The notes below the pieces were generated by a model. That model saw only the letters and a list, made by a program, of their open reading frames with translations. It was not told the origin of the DNA and ran no database searches. DNA of 64,000 nt, from assembly GCA_026707445.1 (NCBI GenBank), contig JAPOWV010000011.1, forward strand, positions 83,927-147,926, read 5' to 3'. Shown here piece by piece: positions 15,614 to 23,914 of this stretch. The translations under genes were made by a program, and so were the position numbers. How positions within the stretch are numbered: the stretch's first letter is position 1; each line of letters starts with the position of its first letter. Origin of the DNA: Gammaproteobacteria bacterium. GTDB lineage: Bacteria; Pseudomonadota; Gammaproteobacteria; Steroidobacterales; Foliamicaceae.

Positions 15614-17494
15614 ATGCCTGCACAAATCATAGAAAGCCGCCCACGCCCTTATAACCGCGTGGAGCTGGACCCCATTACGCTGGACATCATCGAAAACGCG
15701 ATGCTGAACGCCCGCTGGGAGATGGACGCGGTGCTGTTCCGCACCGCCATGTCGCCCGGCATCCGCGAGCAGCACGACGAGTTCCCCATGATCGCCAACC
15801 TGGAAGGCAAGATGGTCGTGGGACAGTTCGGCAGTTTCATTCACGGCTTCAAGGAGGCCTACGACGGGACGATAGAGGAAGGCGACATGTTCCTCACCAC
15901 CGACCCCTATGCCTGTAACGGGGCCGTGAGCCACGCCAACGACTGGCTGCTGCTGCGGCCGATCTACAAGGACGGGCGGCTGATCGCCTATGCGTCGATG
16001 TTCGGACACATGACCGACATTGGCGGCAAGGTGCCCGGCAGCCTGCCCACCGACGCCCGGCAGATCTTCGAGGAGGGCATTCGCGTGCCTCCGGTCAAGA
16101 TCTACAAGAACGACGAACTGCAGGAAGATGTCCTGCGGCTGATTCTTCACAACTGCCGGCTGCCGCACTGGAACCGCAGCGACTTCAACGCCATCGTTGC
16201 CGCCATCCGCACCGCGGAGAAGCGCGTGCTGGAGATGGCGGAGCGTTTCGGCGACGACGTCTACTACTCCGCGCTGGAGGAACTGCTGGACCGCAACAAG
16301 CGCGCCATGGGCACGCTGATCAACATGACGATACCGGAGACGAAGCAGTATTTCGAGGACTACATCTGCGACGACGGACTGGGCATGGGGCCGTACAGGA
16401 TCAAGTGCGCAATGTGGCGCGAGGGCGAGAAGGTGATCTTCGACTTTGAGGGCACCGATCCCCAATCCATCAGTTCGGTGAACTTCTACCTGAACGAGGA
16501 AATGTTCAAGATGTTCGCCGGGGTGTACATGATCATGGTGTTCGATCCGCAGATCATGTTCAACGACGGGTTCTATGACCTGATGGAGGTGCGCATCCCC
16601 GAGGGCACCTTGCTCAAGCCCAGGTTCCCAGCGGCGCTGTCCTGCCGCACCCACGCGCTGGGACGCATTTTCGACATCCTGGGTGGGCTGCTGGGGCAGG
16701 GCAACCCGGATTTCCTTTGTGCGGCCGGCTTCTCCGACAGCCCGCACTTCATGTATTCGGGTTACCGGCGCGCCGACGGCGAGTGGTACCAGCTTTACCA
16801 GATCGGTTTCGGCGGGATTCCCGGCAAGCCCTTCGGCGACGGCCCCGACGGCCATTCGCTGTGGCCGAGCTTCACCAACGTGCCCAACGAGTTCCTGGAG
16901 AGCTACTTCCCGTTGCGCATCGACGTGTACGAAACATTGACGGACAGCGGCGGTCCCGGCCAGCACCGCGGCGGCAACGCTTTACGGGTGGGCTATCGGT
17001 TCCTGGAGCCGGGCGAGATCTCGATCCACGACGACCGCTGGCTCACCTATCCCTGGGGTGTGAATGGCGGTCTGCCCGGGCAGCGCAGCCGCAAGATCCT
17101 GCACCGCACTGACGGCAGCGAGGAATTGCTGCAGTCGAAGTGCGACCGGATCAAGGTGGAGCCGGGCGACCTGCTGTACTTCGACACCTGGGGGGGCGGC
17201 GGCTGGGGCGATCCGCTCAAGCGTCCCGCCGAGCAGGTAGGCTTTGATGTGGCCGCCGGCCTGGTCAGTGTGAATGGCGCGCGCCGCTACGGTGTGGTCT
17301 GCAACGAGGACGGCGAGGTGGACGAAAGCGCGACTGAGAAATTGCGTGCGGACATGGCCACCGAACGAGGCGATACTCTGCTGTTCGATTTCGGCGGAAC
17401 GACGGAGGAACTGAAGGCCCGCTGCGAGGAGGAGACCGGCCTTCCGGCCCCCGCCGCGCCCGAATTCCAGAACTGGTTCGGTTCCGCCGCCTGA
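15614..17494 (+). CDS. hyuB: hydantoinase B/oxoprolinase family protein, HyuB subunit
   Basis: A 626-residue partner of HyuA, starting with DPITLDIIENAMLNARWEMD and then RTAMSPGIREQHDEFPMI, followed by TTDPYACNGAVSHANDW and RGGNALRVGYRF. These are the conserved blocks of HyuB, the metal-dependent catalytic subunit of ATP-hydrolysing hydantoinases and related carboxylases. ATG at 15614 has GGGAG upstream. The gene converges with the next, leaving 7 bp, so no terminator fits. With the nearby isochorismatase-fold amidase the pair resembles the second half of the creatinine route (N-methylhydantoin to sarcosine), but that is inference. Confidence 0.9.
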   Translation: MPAQIIESRPRPYNRVELDPITLDIIENAMLNARWEMDAVLFRTAMSPGIREQHDEFPMIANLEGKMVVGQFGSFIHGFKEAYDGTIEEGDMFLTTDPYACNGAVSHANDWLLLRPIYKDGRLIAYASMFGHMTDIGGKVPGSLPTDARQIFEEGIRVPPVKIYKNDELQEDVLRLILHNCRLPHWNRSDFNAIVAAIRTAEKRVLEMAERFGDDVYYSALEELLDRNKRAMGTLINMTIPETKQYFEDYICDDGLGMGPYRIKCAMWREGEKVIFDFEGTDPQSISSVNFYLNEEMFKMFAGVYMIMVFDPQIMFNDGFYDLMEVRIPEGTLLKPRFPAALSCRTHALGRIFDILGGLLGQGNPDFLCAAGFSDSPHFMYSGYRRADGEWYQLYQIGFGGIPGKPFGDGPDGHSLWPSFTNVPNEFLESYFPLRIDVYETLTDSGGPGQHRGGNALRVGYRFLEPGEISIHDDRWLTYPWGVNGGLPGQRSRKILHRTDGSEELLQSKCDRIKVEPGDLLYFDTWGGGGWGDPLKRPAEQVGFDVAAGLVSVNGARRYGVVCNEDGEVDESATEKLRADMATERGDTLLFDFGGTTEELKARCEEETGLPAPAAPEFQNWFGSAA

Positions 17495-17501
17495 CCCGAC
17501 G

Positions 17502-18266
17502 TCAATCCAGGAGCAGGTCTCGGAGCTGCTCCTGCAGGTCGACGGTTGCGCCGGCGTCGCCGTTACGGGCGACGAAGGTTTTCCCCATGGCGGCTTCGTT
17601 GTTCAAGACGGCGACCGTCACGGTTGCGAGGTCTTCGCGTTCCAGCAGGCGTCGGCCTGAACCGCCCTGTTCGAGGACGATGGGCTTTTCCCCGCCGGGA
17701 TTGTCACGGAGGCCCGGCCCGCGCACGATCGTATAAGTGAGCCCGGAGTCGCGCAGGTAGTCCTCGGCGCGTCCTTTCCATACCAGGACATTGCCGAACC
17801 TCTCGTTCAGCGGCGAATCCGGGTTGCCTGCGCTCGCCGCCGAGATCATCACGTAGTGCTTCACGCCGATTTTCCCGGCGACATCGATGAGATGCCTGGT
17901 CCCGATCCAATCCACCTGCTCCGGGTCGTTCGATCCCTGCGCTTCCGTTGCCCCGTGCGCCGTTACCACAAAATCCACATCCCTTACCGCCGCATCAACG
18001 CTTTCCCTTGAGGTCAGGTCCATCTGCCGCCAGGAGAAGTCGCCTCCCACCGTTTCCGCCGCCCTCTCGGGATTCCGGCTGGTCGGCACGACCTCGTAGC
18101 CCTGCTCCTGGAGCATGCCGATGATGAAGCGGCCGGTGCCGCCCGAGGCGCCCACCACAAGCACCGTATGTTTATCCTGCGCAAGCACAGGGGTCGCCAG
18201 GATCAGGCCAAGGGCCATCGACAGGATTTGCCGCCTTGCTACGTTGCTGTTCATTGGAGGTTCCAT
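17502..18266 (-). CDS. NAD(P)-binding (NmrA/atypical SDR) protein with an export signal
   Basis: A 254-residue protein whose first about 30 residues form a signal peptide with a twin arginine (NVARRQILSMALGLILATPV, then LAQ). A Rossmann fold follows at once with VLVVGASGGTGRFI, the extended SDR/NmrA dinucleotide motif, and a later YVMISAASAGNP. Family members are usually cytoplasmic NAD(P)-dependent reductases or redox sensors. The RR sequence would allow Tat export of the folded, cofactor-loaded protein, as known for glucose-fructose oxidoreductase. ATG at 18266 is preceded by AGGTGG; ATG 18254 is an alternative and keeps the signal. The substrate is unknown. Confidence 0.8.
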   Translation of the reverse strand: MEPPMNSNVARRQILSMALGLILATPVLAQDKHTVLVVGASGGTGRFIIGMLQEQGYEVVPTSRNPERAAETVGGDFSWRQMDLTSRESVDAAVRDVDFVVTAHGATEAQGSNDPEQVDWIGTRHLIDVAGKIGVKHYVMISAASAGNPDSPLNERFGNVLVWKGRAEDYLRDSGLTYTIVRGPGLRDNPGGEKPIVLEQGGSGRRLLEREDLATVTVAVLNNEAAMGKTFVARNGDAGATVDLQEQLRDLLLD

Positions 18267-18352
18267 TGCGTGCCACCTGCGTCATTCTGCCATCAGCAGG
18301 CGCGGACTTCCGGAAGTATGATGGGCGCCCGGATTTCTCGAAAGGGTGAGGG

Positions 18353-18868
18353 ATGAACGAACGGCATAACGAGCCCTGGTGGGCGGTGATCGAACCGGGG
18401 GAGGGCGAGTCCCTTTGGCAGCCGCTGCCTTCGCGGGGCTACGTGGACCTCAAGCTTACGCCCGAGAATACGCCCTATGACGGCTTTACCTCGGGCACCC
18501 AATTGCTGCCGCCGGGCTGTCATATCCGCGAGCATGGCCACCGGCGCAACCACGAGCTGATCTTCGTCCACAAGGGCAGCGGGCGGGTCGCGATCGAGGG
18601 AAACGAGTATCCGATCACGGAAGGATCGACCGTGCTGTTCGGGCGGTATGCGCGCCACATCCTCGAAAACACGGGCGACACCGATATGGAGTTGTTCTGG
18701 GTGTTTCTGCCGCCCGGGCTGGAGCACTGGTTTCGCGGAATCGGCCGCAAGCGCCGGCCTGGCGAGCCGATGCCCGAGGCGTTCCCGCGCCCCGAGGGCG
18801 TGGAGGAATTGATGGAATGGATGCGCTTCGTTCCTCCCGCCAGCCGAAACACGGATGGGGAGAAATAA
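18353..18868 (+). CDS. cupin-domain protein
   Basis: A 171-residue protein with one cupin barrel. GCHIREHGHRRNHELIFVHK holds the His/Glu metal-ligand motif 1, and the second motif lies around GRYARHILENTGD with another His. Single-domain cupins of this size act as dioxygenases, isomerases or small-molecule binding proteins; nothing here fixes the reaction. It lies just upstream of the two NTF2-like lipoprotein genes, only about 2-5 bp apart from the first, so the three are likely one operon. Confidence 0.8.
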   Translation: MNERHNEPWWAVIEPGEGESLWQPLPSRGYVDLKLTPENTPYDGFTSGTQLLPPGCHIREHGHRRNHELIFVHKGSGRVAIEGNEYPITEGSTVLFGRYARHILENTGDTDMELFWVFLPPGLEHWFRGIGRKRRPGEPMPEAFPRPEGVEELMEWMRFVPPASRNTDGEK

Positions 18869-18873
18869 TAGTG

Positions 18874-19764
18874 ATGAAGCTTTTCGGGGGTCTCGCGGCC
18901 ATCCTGCCGCTGGCAATGCTGGTCGCGGCCTGCGCCGGACCACCTTCGAGCAACGTGGAATACGATCGGGCGGCCGCCACGGATGAGATCTGGTCCAGGG
19001 AGCAGGCGATTTTCCAGGGCAGGAGCCGCGGCGACCTGGGGGTCTACGTAGGCTTTACGGCCGGGGATTACATGGGCTGGCCGCCCGGATCACCGAATCC
19101 GCTGGGGGTGCAGCAGTTGCGCGAGGGCGCGGAGCAGATGCGCGGGAAGGACCGGGAAGAAATCGCCATGGAGTTCGGCGACATCACATTTTCCGGCAAT
19201 ACCGCGGTGATTTACTACAGCACGCACAAGACGCGCCTGCCCGACGGCACGCCCGTGGATCAGACGGCCGATATCGCCCATGTATGGATACGGGAGCACG
19301 GCGAATGGCGATTACTCGGCGCGCTGGGGCGCTACACCTCGCCCGGATACGACCTGGCGCAGGCCACGGAGGAAATCTGGGCGAAGGAGCAGGCCATCTA
19401 TGCGGCCCGCGGCAACGGTGATCTGCAGTACTACGTGGATAACGCCTCCGAGCACTATATGGGCTGGCCGCCCGGCTGGCCGAAGCCATCCGGACTCGAT
19501 CAGTTGCGTGCCGGCGTGGAACTGATGCGCGGCCTGGACCAGGAGGAGCTTGCCATGGAGTTCGGGGACATCACGTTCTCCGGTAGCGCCGCCGTGATCT
19601 ACTACAGCACGCACCGCACCCGAATGCCGACCGGCGAGGCGGTCGATCAACGTTTCGATATCGCCCACGTCTGGGCACGGGAAGGAGACGAGTGGAGATT
19701 GTTGGGCGCGCTGGGTCGAAACAGGGCGCCGACCTCCAACTTCGCTGCCGATTCGGAGAACTGA
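18874..19764 (+). CDS. lipoprotein with two NTF2/SnoaL-like domains (copy A)
   Basis: A 296-residue protein with a lipoprotein signal (MKLFGGLAAILPLAMLVAAC; lipobox Cys at the end), so it is probably lipid-anchored. The mature part consists of two tandem repeats of about 130 residues, each with EIWxxEQAIxxxR, YMGWPPG, MEFGDITFSG, AVIYYSTHxTR and HVWxREGxEWRLLGALGR. The pattern fits the SnoaL/DUF4440 (NTF2-like) fold, a cone-shaped barrel used for small-molecule binding or isomerase-type catalysis. GTG at 18871 is an alternative start. The next gene is a second copy of the same double-domain design. Function unknown. Confidence 0.8.
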   Translation: MKLFGGLAAILPLAMLVAACAGPPSSNVEYDRAAATDEIWSREQAIFQGRSRGDLGVYVGFTAGDYMGWPPGSPNPLGVQQLREGAEQMRGKDREEIAMEFGDITFSGNTAVIYYSTHKTRLPDGTPVDQTADIAHVWIREHGEWRLLGALGRYTSPGYDLAQATEEIWAKEQAIYAARGNGDLQYYVDNASEHYMGWPPGWPKPSGLDQLRAGVELMRGLDQEELAMEFGDITFSGSAAVIYYSTHRTRMPTGEAVDQRFDIAHVWAREGDEWRLLGALGRNRAPTSNFAADSEN

Positions 19765-19765
19765 C

Positions 19766-20632
19766 ATGATCATGTCCGCCGCAAGAAAATGCCTTTTTCC
19801 TTTGGCCGTGGCCGTTGCGCTCGGCGCTTGCACGGGTGAAACCCCGCCGGCCGATGCGGCCAGCGGGAAGGAGGCCGCAAGGGAGGCGATCTGGGCGAAG
19901 GAGCAGGCGGTCTACGCCGCCCGCAGGCGGGCCGATCCGCAGTTCTATATCGATAACGCCTCGGAGCAATACGTGGGCTGGTCGCCGAACTGGGATGCCC
20001 CCGAGGGACTGGACCTGTTGCGGGCGGGCGTTTCCCGGGTGCAGGGACAGGTCCACGAAGAACTGTCCCTGAAATTCGAGGATATTGCCGTTTCCGGCGA
20101 CGCGGCCGTGATCTACTACAGCACGCACCGGACCCGGTTGCCCACCGGCGAGGATGTGAATCAACGGTTCCAGGTCGCCCATAGTTGGGTCAGGGAAGGC
20201 GACGAGTGGAAACTGCTGGGGGCGCTCGGCCGGGCCGCATCACCCCCTTACGACCAGGAGCAGGCCAGGGCGGAGATCTGGGCGAAGGAGCAGGCCATCT
20301 TTGCCGGCCGGGCCGAGGGCGACATACAGTACTACGTGGACAACGCCTCGGAGCAGTACCTGGGCTGGCCGCCCGGCTGGACAACGCCATCGGGGATTGA
20401 TCAGCTACGCTCCGGCGCAGCGCAGATGCGCGGCATGGACCAGGAGGAACTGACGCTGGAATTGGACGGCATCAGTTTTGACGGAAACACCGCGATCAGT
20501 TTCTTCAGCACGCACCGAACCCGCATGCCCGATGGCGAGGCCGTGGACCAGCGGTACGAGAACATCCACGTTTGGGTTTACGGGAACGGGCAGTGGCGAT
20601 TGCTCAGCTCTATGGGGCGTCCCGTGACGTAA
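19766..20632 (+). CDS. lipoprotein with two NTF2/SnoaL-like domains (copy B)
   Basis: A 288-residue lipoprotein (signal ending VALGAC, lipobox Cys) with the same two-repeat NTF2-like architecture as its upstream neighbour. Repeats share WAKEQAxxAxR, YVDNASEQYLGWPPGW, STHRTRxPxGE and GRxxxPPYDQEQA. Copy A repeat 2 and copy B repeat 2 remain similar even at DNA level, pointing to gene duplication on top of an internal domain duplication. The gene begins 1 bp after copy A ends and converges on the next gene with only 1 bp between them. Function unknown; periplasmic binding or catalysis is inferred from fold and lipid anchor. Confidence 0.8.
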   Translation: MIMSAARKCLFPLAVAVALGACTGETPPADAASGKEAAREAIWAKEQAVYAARRRADPQFYIDNASEQYVGWSPNWDAPEGLDLLRAGVSRVQGQVHEELSLKFEDIAVSGDAAVIYYSTHRTRLPTGEDVNQRFQVAHSWVREGDEWKLLGALGRAASPPYDQEQARAEIWAKEQAIFAGRAEGDIQYYVDNASEQYLGWPPGWTTPSGIDQLRSGAAQMRGMDQEELTLELDGISFDGNTAISFFSTHRTRMPDGEAVDQRYENIHVWVYGNGQWRLLSSMGRPVT

Positions 20633-20633
20633 T

Positions 20634-21962
20634 TCAGTTCCGTGCGGGCAAGGGCTGCGGGCGCAGTTCCGCCCGGATGTCCTCGTCCAGCCCGCGCAGC
20701 AGCGTGTTGATCAGGTAAGCGTTGTCCCACTCGGCTTCGCGGGGCGGCCAGTTGCCCAGCCGAGCAACGATCAGGCGTGCTGAGGGGACGATGTAGATGA
20801 CCTGGTTCGAGTTTCCGTCGAACAGGAACAGGTCGTGGGCGAGGTACGGCTCGCTGTGCAGGGTCTCGCCGACGTTCCTGTCCGGATTGGCTGCGCCGCG
20901 TCGCTGAATGTAATCGCCCGCCACGTATACGCCCAGGCCCGCATGCGGGTTTTGCGGCGTTGCGGTGATCATTGCGCGCACAAAGCCTTCGGGGAGCAGG
21001 CGCCGACCTTGCATCTCGCCGTCATTGATAAGGAGGATCGCCAGCCTGAGCCAGGTTTCCGCCGGTAACAGCCAGCAGCATCCTGCATGCGCCGTGCCGC
21101 CCTCGCGGTTCATCCAGACCTGTCCGCCTGTGGCCCCGAGTGGAGCCAGGATTTCCTGCGACACCCAGTCTTCATATTCGATGCCGGTGGCGCGCTCGAT
21201 CAACGGCGCGACCAGTTCGGAATTGGCGTTGGAGTACTCGTAGCGGCTGCCGGGTTCGTCGGTCAGAGGGTAGTCGTTGACGAGGACTTTGTCGTGACGC
21301 GGATGCAGGTAGGCGCGATTGAGGACATCGTCCATATCCGGCGCCGGCGCCTGGGGTTTGAGGCCCGAGCGCATGCCCAGGAGATGGCGGATGGTGATCG
21401 CGGCCCTGGGTGTCCCGCGCCACTCGTCAAAATAGTTGGCAGCGGGCTCGTCCAGGGAGACGATGTGGCCCTCCGCCATTGCCCTCCCGACGGCTATGAC
21501 CGACAAAGGCTTTGCCAGCGACTTGGAAACCAGCGGCGTCCGGGCGTCGATATCGCCGAAATACATCTCGGCTTCAAGTGCCTCATCGCTCCAGATCAGC
21601 AACGCGGTGGAATTCATGGCGCCGGCGTATTCCGCGGCGGCTTGAAGGGCCGAGTCCGAAATACCGGGCATCATCGCCATCTCAAGCGGCATCGGATCCG
21701 CCGCGCCCGCCACGTCCTTGAGCGGGTCATAGGCGGCAAGTCCGCTACGACCGGTGCGATCGGTCATCGCTTCGAAGCGTTTGCGGTACAGCGCCTCGTC
21801 CTCCTCGCCGTAGCTCCGCGAGACCTGGCGTTCCGGGTCGTCCCGAGCGACTGCTGACGGCGGATACGGCGCCAGCAGGACAACTGCAATGGTCAGCGCG
21901 GCGGGAAACGGACAGCGTAATGGAAGTCGCACGAGTCGGGAGTATATGCGCCGCATGCGCAC
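20634..21962 (-). CDS. serine beta-lactamase-fold hydrolase (class C/esterase family)
   Basis: A 442-residue exported protein (signal to about residue 40) of the beta-lactamase/penicillin-binding-like family. SKSLAKPLS contains the S-x-x-K nucleophile motif and YEYSNANSELVAP the Y-x-N motif; THAGCCWLLPAE fits the third-motif region. Such enzymes include esterases, D-amino acid amidases and peptidases more often than real beta-lactamases. The start is either GTG 21962 or ATG 21956. It diverges from prpE and converges on the NTF2-like lipoprotein gene. Substrate unknown. Confidence 0.85.
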   Translation of the reverse strand: MRMRRIYSRLVRLPLRCPFPAALTIAVVLLAPYPPSAVARDDPERQVSRSYGEEDEALYRKRFEAMTDRTGRSGLAAYDPLKDVAGAADPMPLEMAMMPGISDSALQAAAEYAGAMNSTALLIWSDEALEAEMYFGDIDARTPLVSKSLAKPLSVIAVGRAMAEGHIVSLDEPAANYFDEWRGTPRAAITIRHLLGMRSGLKPQAPAPDMDDVLNRAYLHPRHDKVLVNDYPLTDEPGSRYEYSNANSELVAPLIERATGIEYEDWVSQEILAPLGATGGQVWMNREGGTAHAGCCWLLPAETWLRLAILLINDGEMQGRRLLPEGFVRAMITATPQNPHAGLGVYVAGDYIQRRGAANPDRNVGETLHSEPYLAHDLFLFDGNSNQVIYIVPSARLIVARLGNWPPREAEWDNAYLINTLLRGLDEDIRAELRPQPLPARN

Positions 21963-22024
21963 GCATAAAATGTCTGGCCGGTCAAAAGGGAACCCGCTGA
22001 TGCTGGTCCGGAGAACAGCCGCTT

Positions 22025-23914
22025 ATGTCGTATGACAGCGTGCGCGAGCGATGGTTGAGCGATCCCGAGGCTTTCTGGGCCAAGGCGGCGGGCGGCATCG
22101 ATTGGATCCAGCCCTTTTCCCGGGTCCTCGACGCCGAGGCCCCTTCGGGCCGCTGGTTCACGGGCGGCGTCCTGAATACCTGCCATAACGCGCTGGACCG
22201 GCATGCCGATTCCGGGGCAGCCGACCGAATGGCGCTGGTCTACGACAGCGCGATGACCGGACAGGTCCGCCGGTTCACCTACGCCGAACTTCGCGATCGC
22301 GTGGCGGAGCTGGCCGGCGCAATGCAGGCGGCGGGACTCAAGCGCGGCGACCGGGCGCTGATCTACATGCCCATGATCCCGGAGTCGGTGATGGCCATGC
22401 TGGCCTGCGCCCGGATCGGAGTGATCCATTCGGTGGTCTTCGGCGGTTTCGCCGCCCGTGAGCTGGCAACCCGCATTTCCCAGGCCCGGCCGAAACTGAT
22501 ACTGACCGCGAGTTGCGGGCTGGAACCGAACCGTGTGGTGGCCTACAAGCCCTTGCTGGATGACGCGCTGACCCAGACCGATCATTCGCCGGAACTGGTC
22601 GTTCTTCTGCAGAGGCCGGAATTGCACGCTGAATTGAAGCCGGCCGGCGAAGTGGATTGGGCGGATTTCCTGCGTGATGCGAAGCCCGCCGGATGCGTTC
22701 CCGTGAAGGCGACCGACCCCCTCTACATCCTCTATACCTCCGGGACGACCGGCCAGCCGAAGGGTATCGTGCGCGACAACGGCGGGCACGCCGTGGCGCT
22801 CCATTGGTCGATGAAGGCGCTGTACGGGATTTCGGCCGGCGATGTGTTCTGGGCGGCCTCGGACATTGGCTGGGTGGTGGGGCATTCCTACATTGTTTAC
22901 GGCCCCTTGCTGGCCGGCGCCACTTCCATTCTTTATGAAGGCAAGCCGGTGGGAACGCCCGATGCAGGGGCCTTCTGGCGCGTCATCAGCCAGCACGGCG
23001 TCAACGCCCTGTTCGCCGCGCCCACCGCGATACGCGCAATCAGGCGCGACGACCCGACCCTTGAGCAGGCGTCGCGGTATGACCTGGGAACGCTTCGGGC
23101 GCTGTTCGTTGCCGGTGAGCGCTGCGACCCGGATACGCTCCACTGGTCGGGCAAGGTCCTCGGGGTGCCGGTCATAGATCACTGGTGGCAGACCGAGACT
23201 GGATGGGCGGTGGCCGGCAACCTGCTGGGCGAGGGCCTGTTTCCGGTGCGGGCGGGCTCGGCCGGCAAAGCGCTGCCGGGCTGGGACGTGCGGGTGGTCG
23301 ATGATTCGGGCGCCGAAGTTGCCGCGGGCAAAACCGGCGCCATCGTGTGCCGGCTTCCCTTGCCGCCCGGAGCGCTGCCGACGCTCTGGCAGGCCGACCA
23401 ACGGTTCCGAGAAACCTACCTGAGCGATTTCGTTGGCTGCTATACGACCGGCGACGCCGGCTACATGGACGCCGACGGCTATCTCTACGTCATGACTCGG
23501 ACCGACGACGTCATCAACGTCGCCGGCCACCGCCTTTCGACCGGCGCGCTGGAGGAAGTGCTGGCGATGCACCCGGACGTGGCCGAATGCGCCGTGACCG
23601 GCATTGCAGACGAGCTGAAAGGGCAGGTGCCGCTGGGATTCCTGTGCCTGAAGTCCGGAATCGACCGGGCGGAAGAAGAGGTCGTGAGTGAGTGCGTCGC
23701 GCTCATCCGCGAGCACATCGGACCGGTGGCCGCCTTCCGCAAGGCCCTGGTCGTGGACCGGTTGCCCAAGACCCGCTCGGGCAAGGTTCTGCGCCGGGTG
23801 CTGGCCAGGATCGCTGACGGCGTGGAGTATGCGTTCCCGGCCACCATTGACGACCCCGCCATCCTGGGAGAAATCGAATCCAGCCTGCTGAGCGCCGGAA
23901 TCCGCGCCGAATGA
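22025..23914 (+). CDS. prpE: propionyl-CoA synthetase (acyl-CoA synthetase family)
   Basis: A 629-residue AMP-forming ligase. YTSGTTGQPKGIVRDNGGHA is the P-loop, DVFWAASDIGWVVGHSYIVY and GPLLAGATSILYEG are typical of PrpE over Acs, and KTRSGKVLRR carries the C-terminal catalytic Lys. It activates a short carboxylic acid (propionate is the usual substrate) with ATP and CoA. Its stop overlaps the following MFS carrier by 4 bp (ATGA), suggesting uptake and activation of the same acid. No 2-methylcitrate genes are near. Confidence 0.88.
   Translation: MSYDSVRERWLSDPEAFWAKAAGGIDWIQPFSRVLDAEAPSGRWFTGGVLNTCHNALDRHADSGAADRMALVYDSAMTGQVRRFTYAELRDRVAELAGAMQAAGLKRGDRALIYMPMIPESVMAMLACARIGVIHSVVFGGFAARELATRISQARPKLILTASCGLEPNRVVAYKPLLDDALTQTDHSPELVVLLQRPELHAELKPAGEVDWADFLRDAKPAGCVPVKATDPLYILYTSGTTGQPKGIVRDNGGHAVALHWSMKALYGISAGDVFWAASDIGWVVGHSYIVYGPLLAGATSILYEGKPVGTPDAGAFWRVISQHGVNALFAAPTAIRAIRRDDPTLEQASRYDLGTLRALFVAGERCDPDTLHWSGKVLGVPVIDHWWQTETGWAVAGNLLGEGLFPVRAGSAGKALPGWDVRVVDDSGAEVAAGKTGAIVCRLPLPPGALPTLWQADQRFRETYLSDFVGCYTTGDAGYMDADGYLYVMTRTDDVINVAGHRLSTGALEEVLAMHPDVAECAVTGIADELKGQVPLGFLCLKSGIDRAEEEVVSECVALIREHIGPVAAFRKALVVDRLPKTRSGKVLRRVLARIADGVEYAFPATIDDPAILGEIESSLLSAGIRAE

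Noticed and set aside
20634-21962. True antibiotic-resistance beta-lactamase
   Set aside because: The S-x-x-K and Y-x-N motifs are shared with esterases and peptidases. Length, metabolic context and poor match outside the motifs do not support calling it a resistance gene.
21893-23716. 607-codon minus-strand frame across prpE
   Set aside because: Antisense shadow. The plus-strand protein has all acyl-CoA synthetase motifs.
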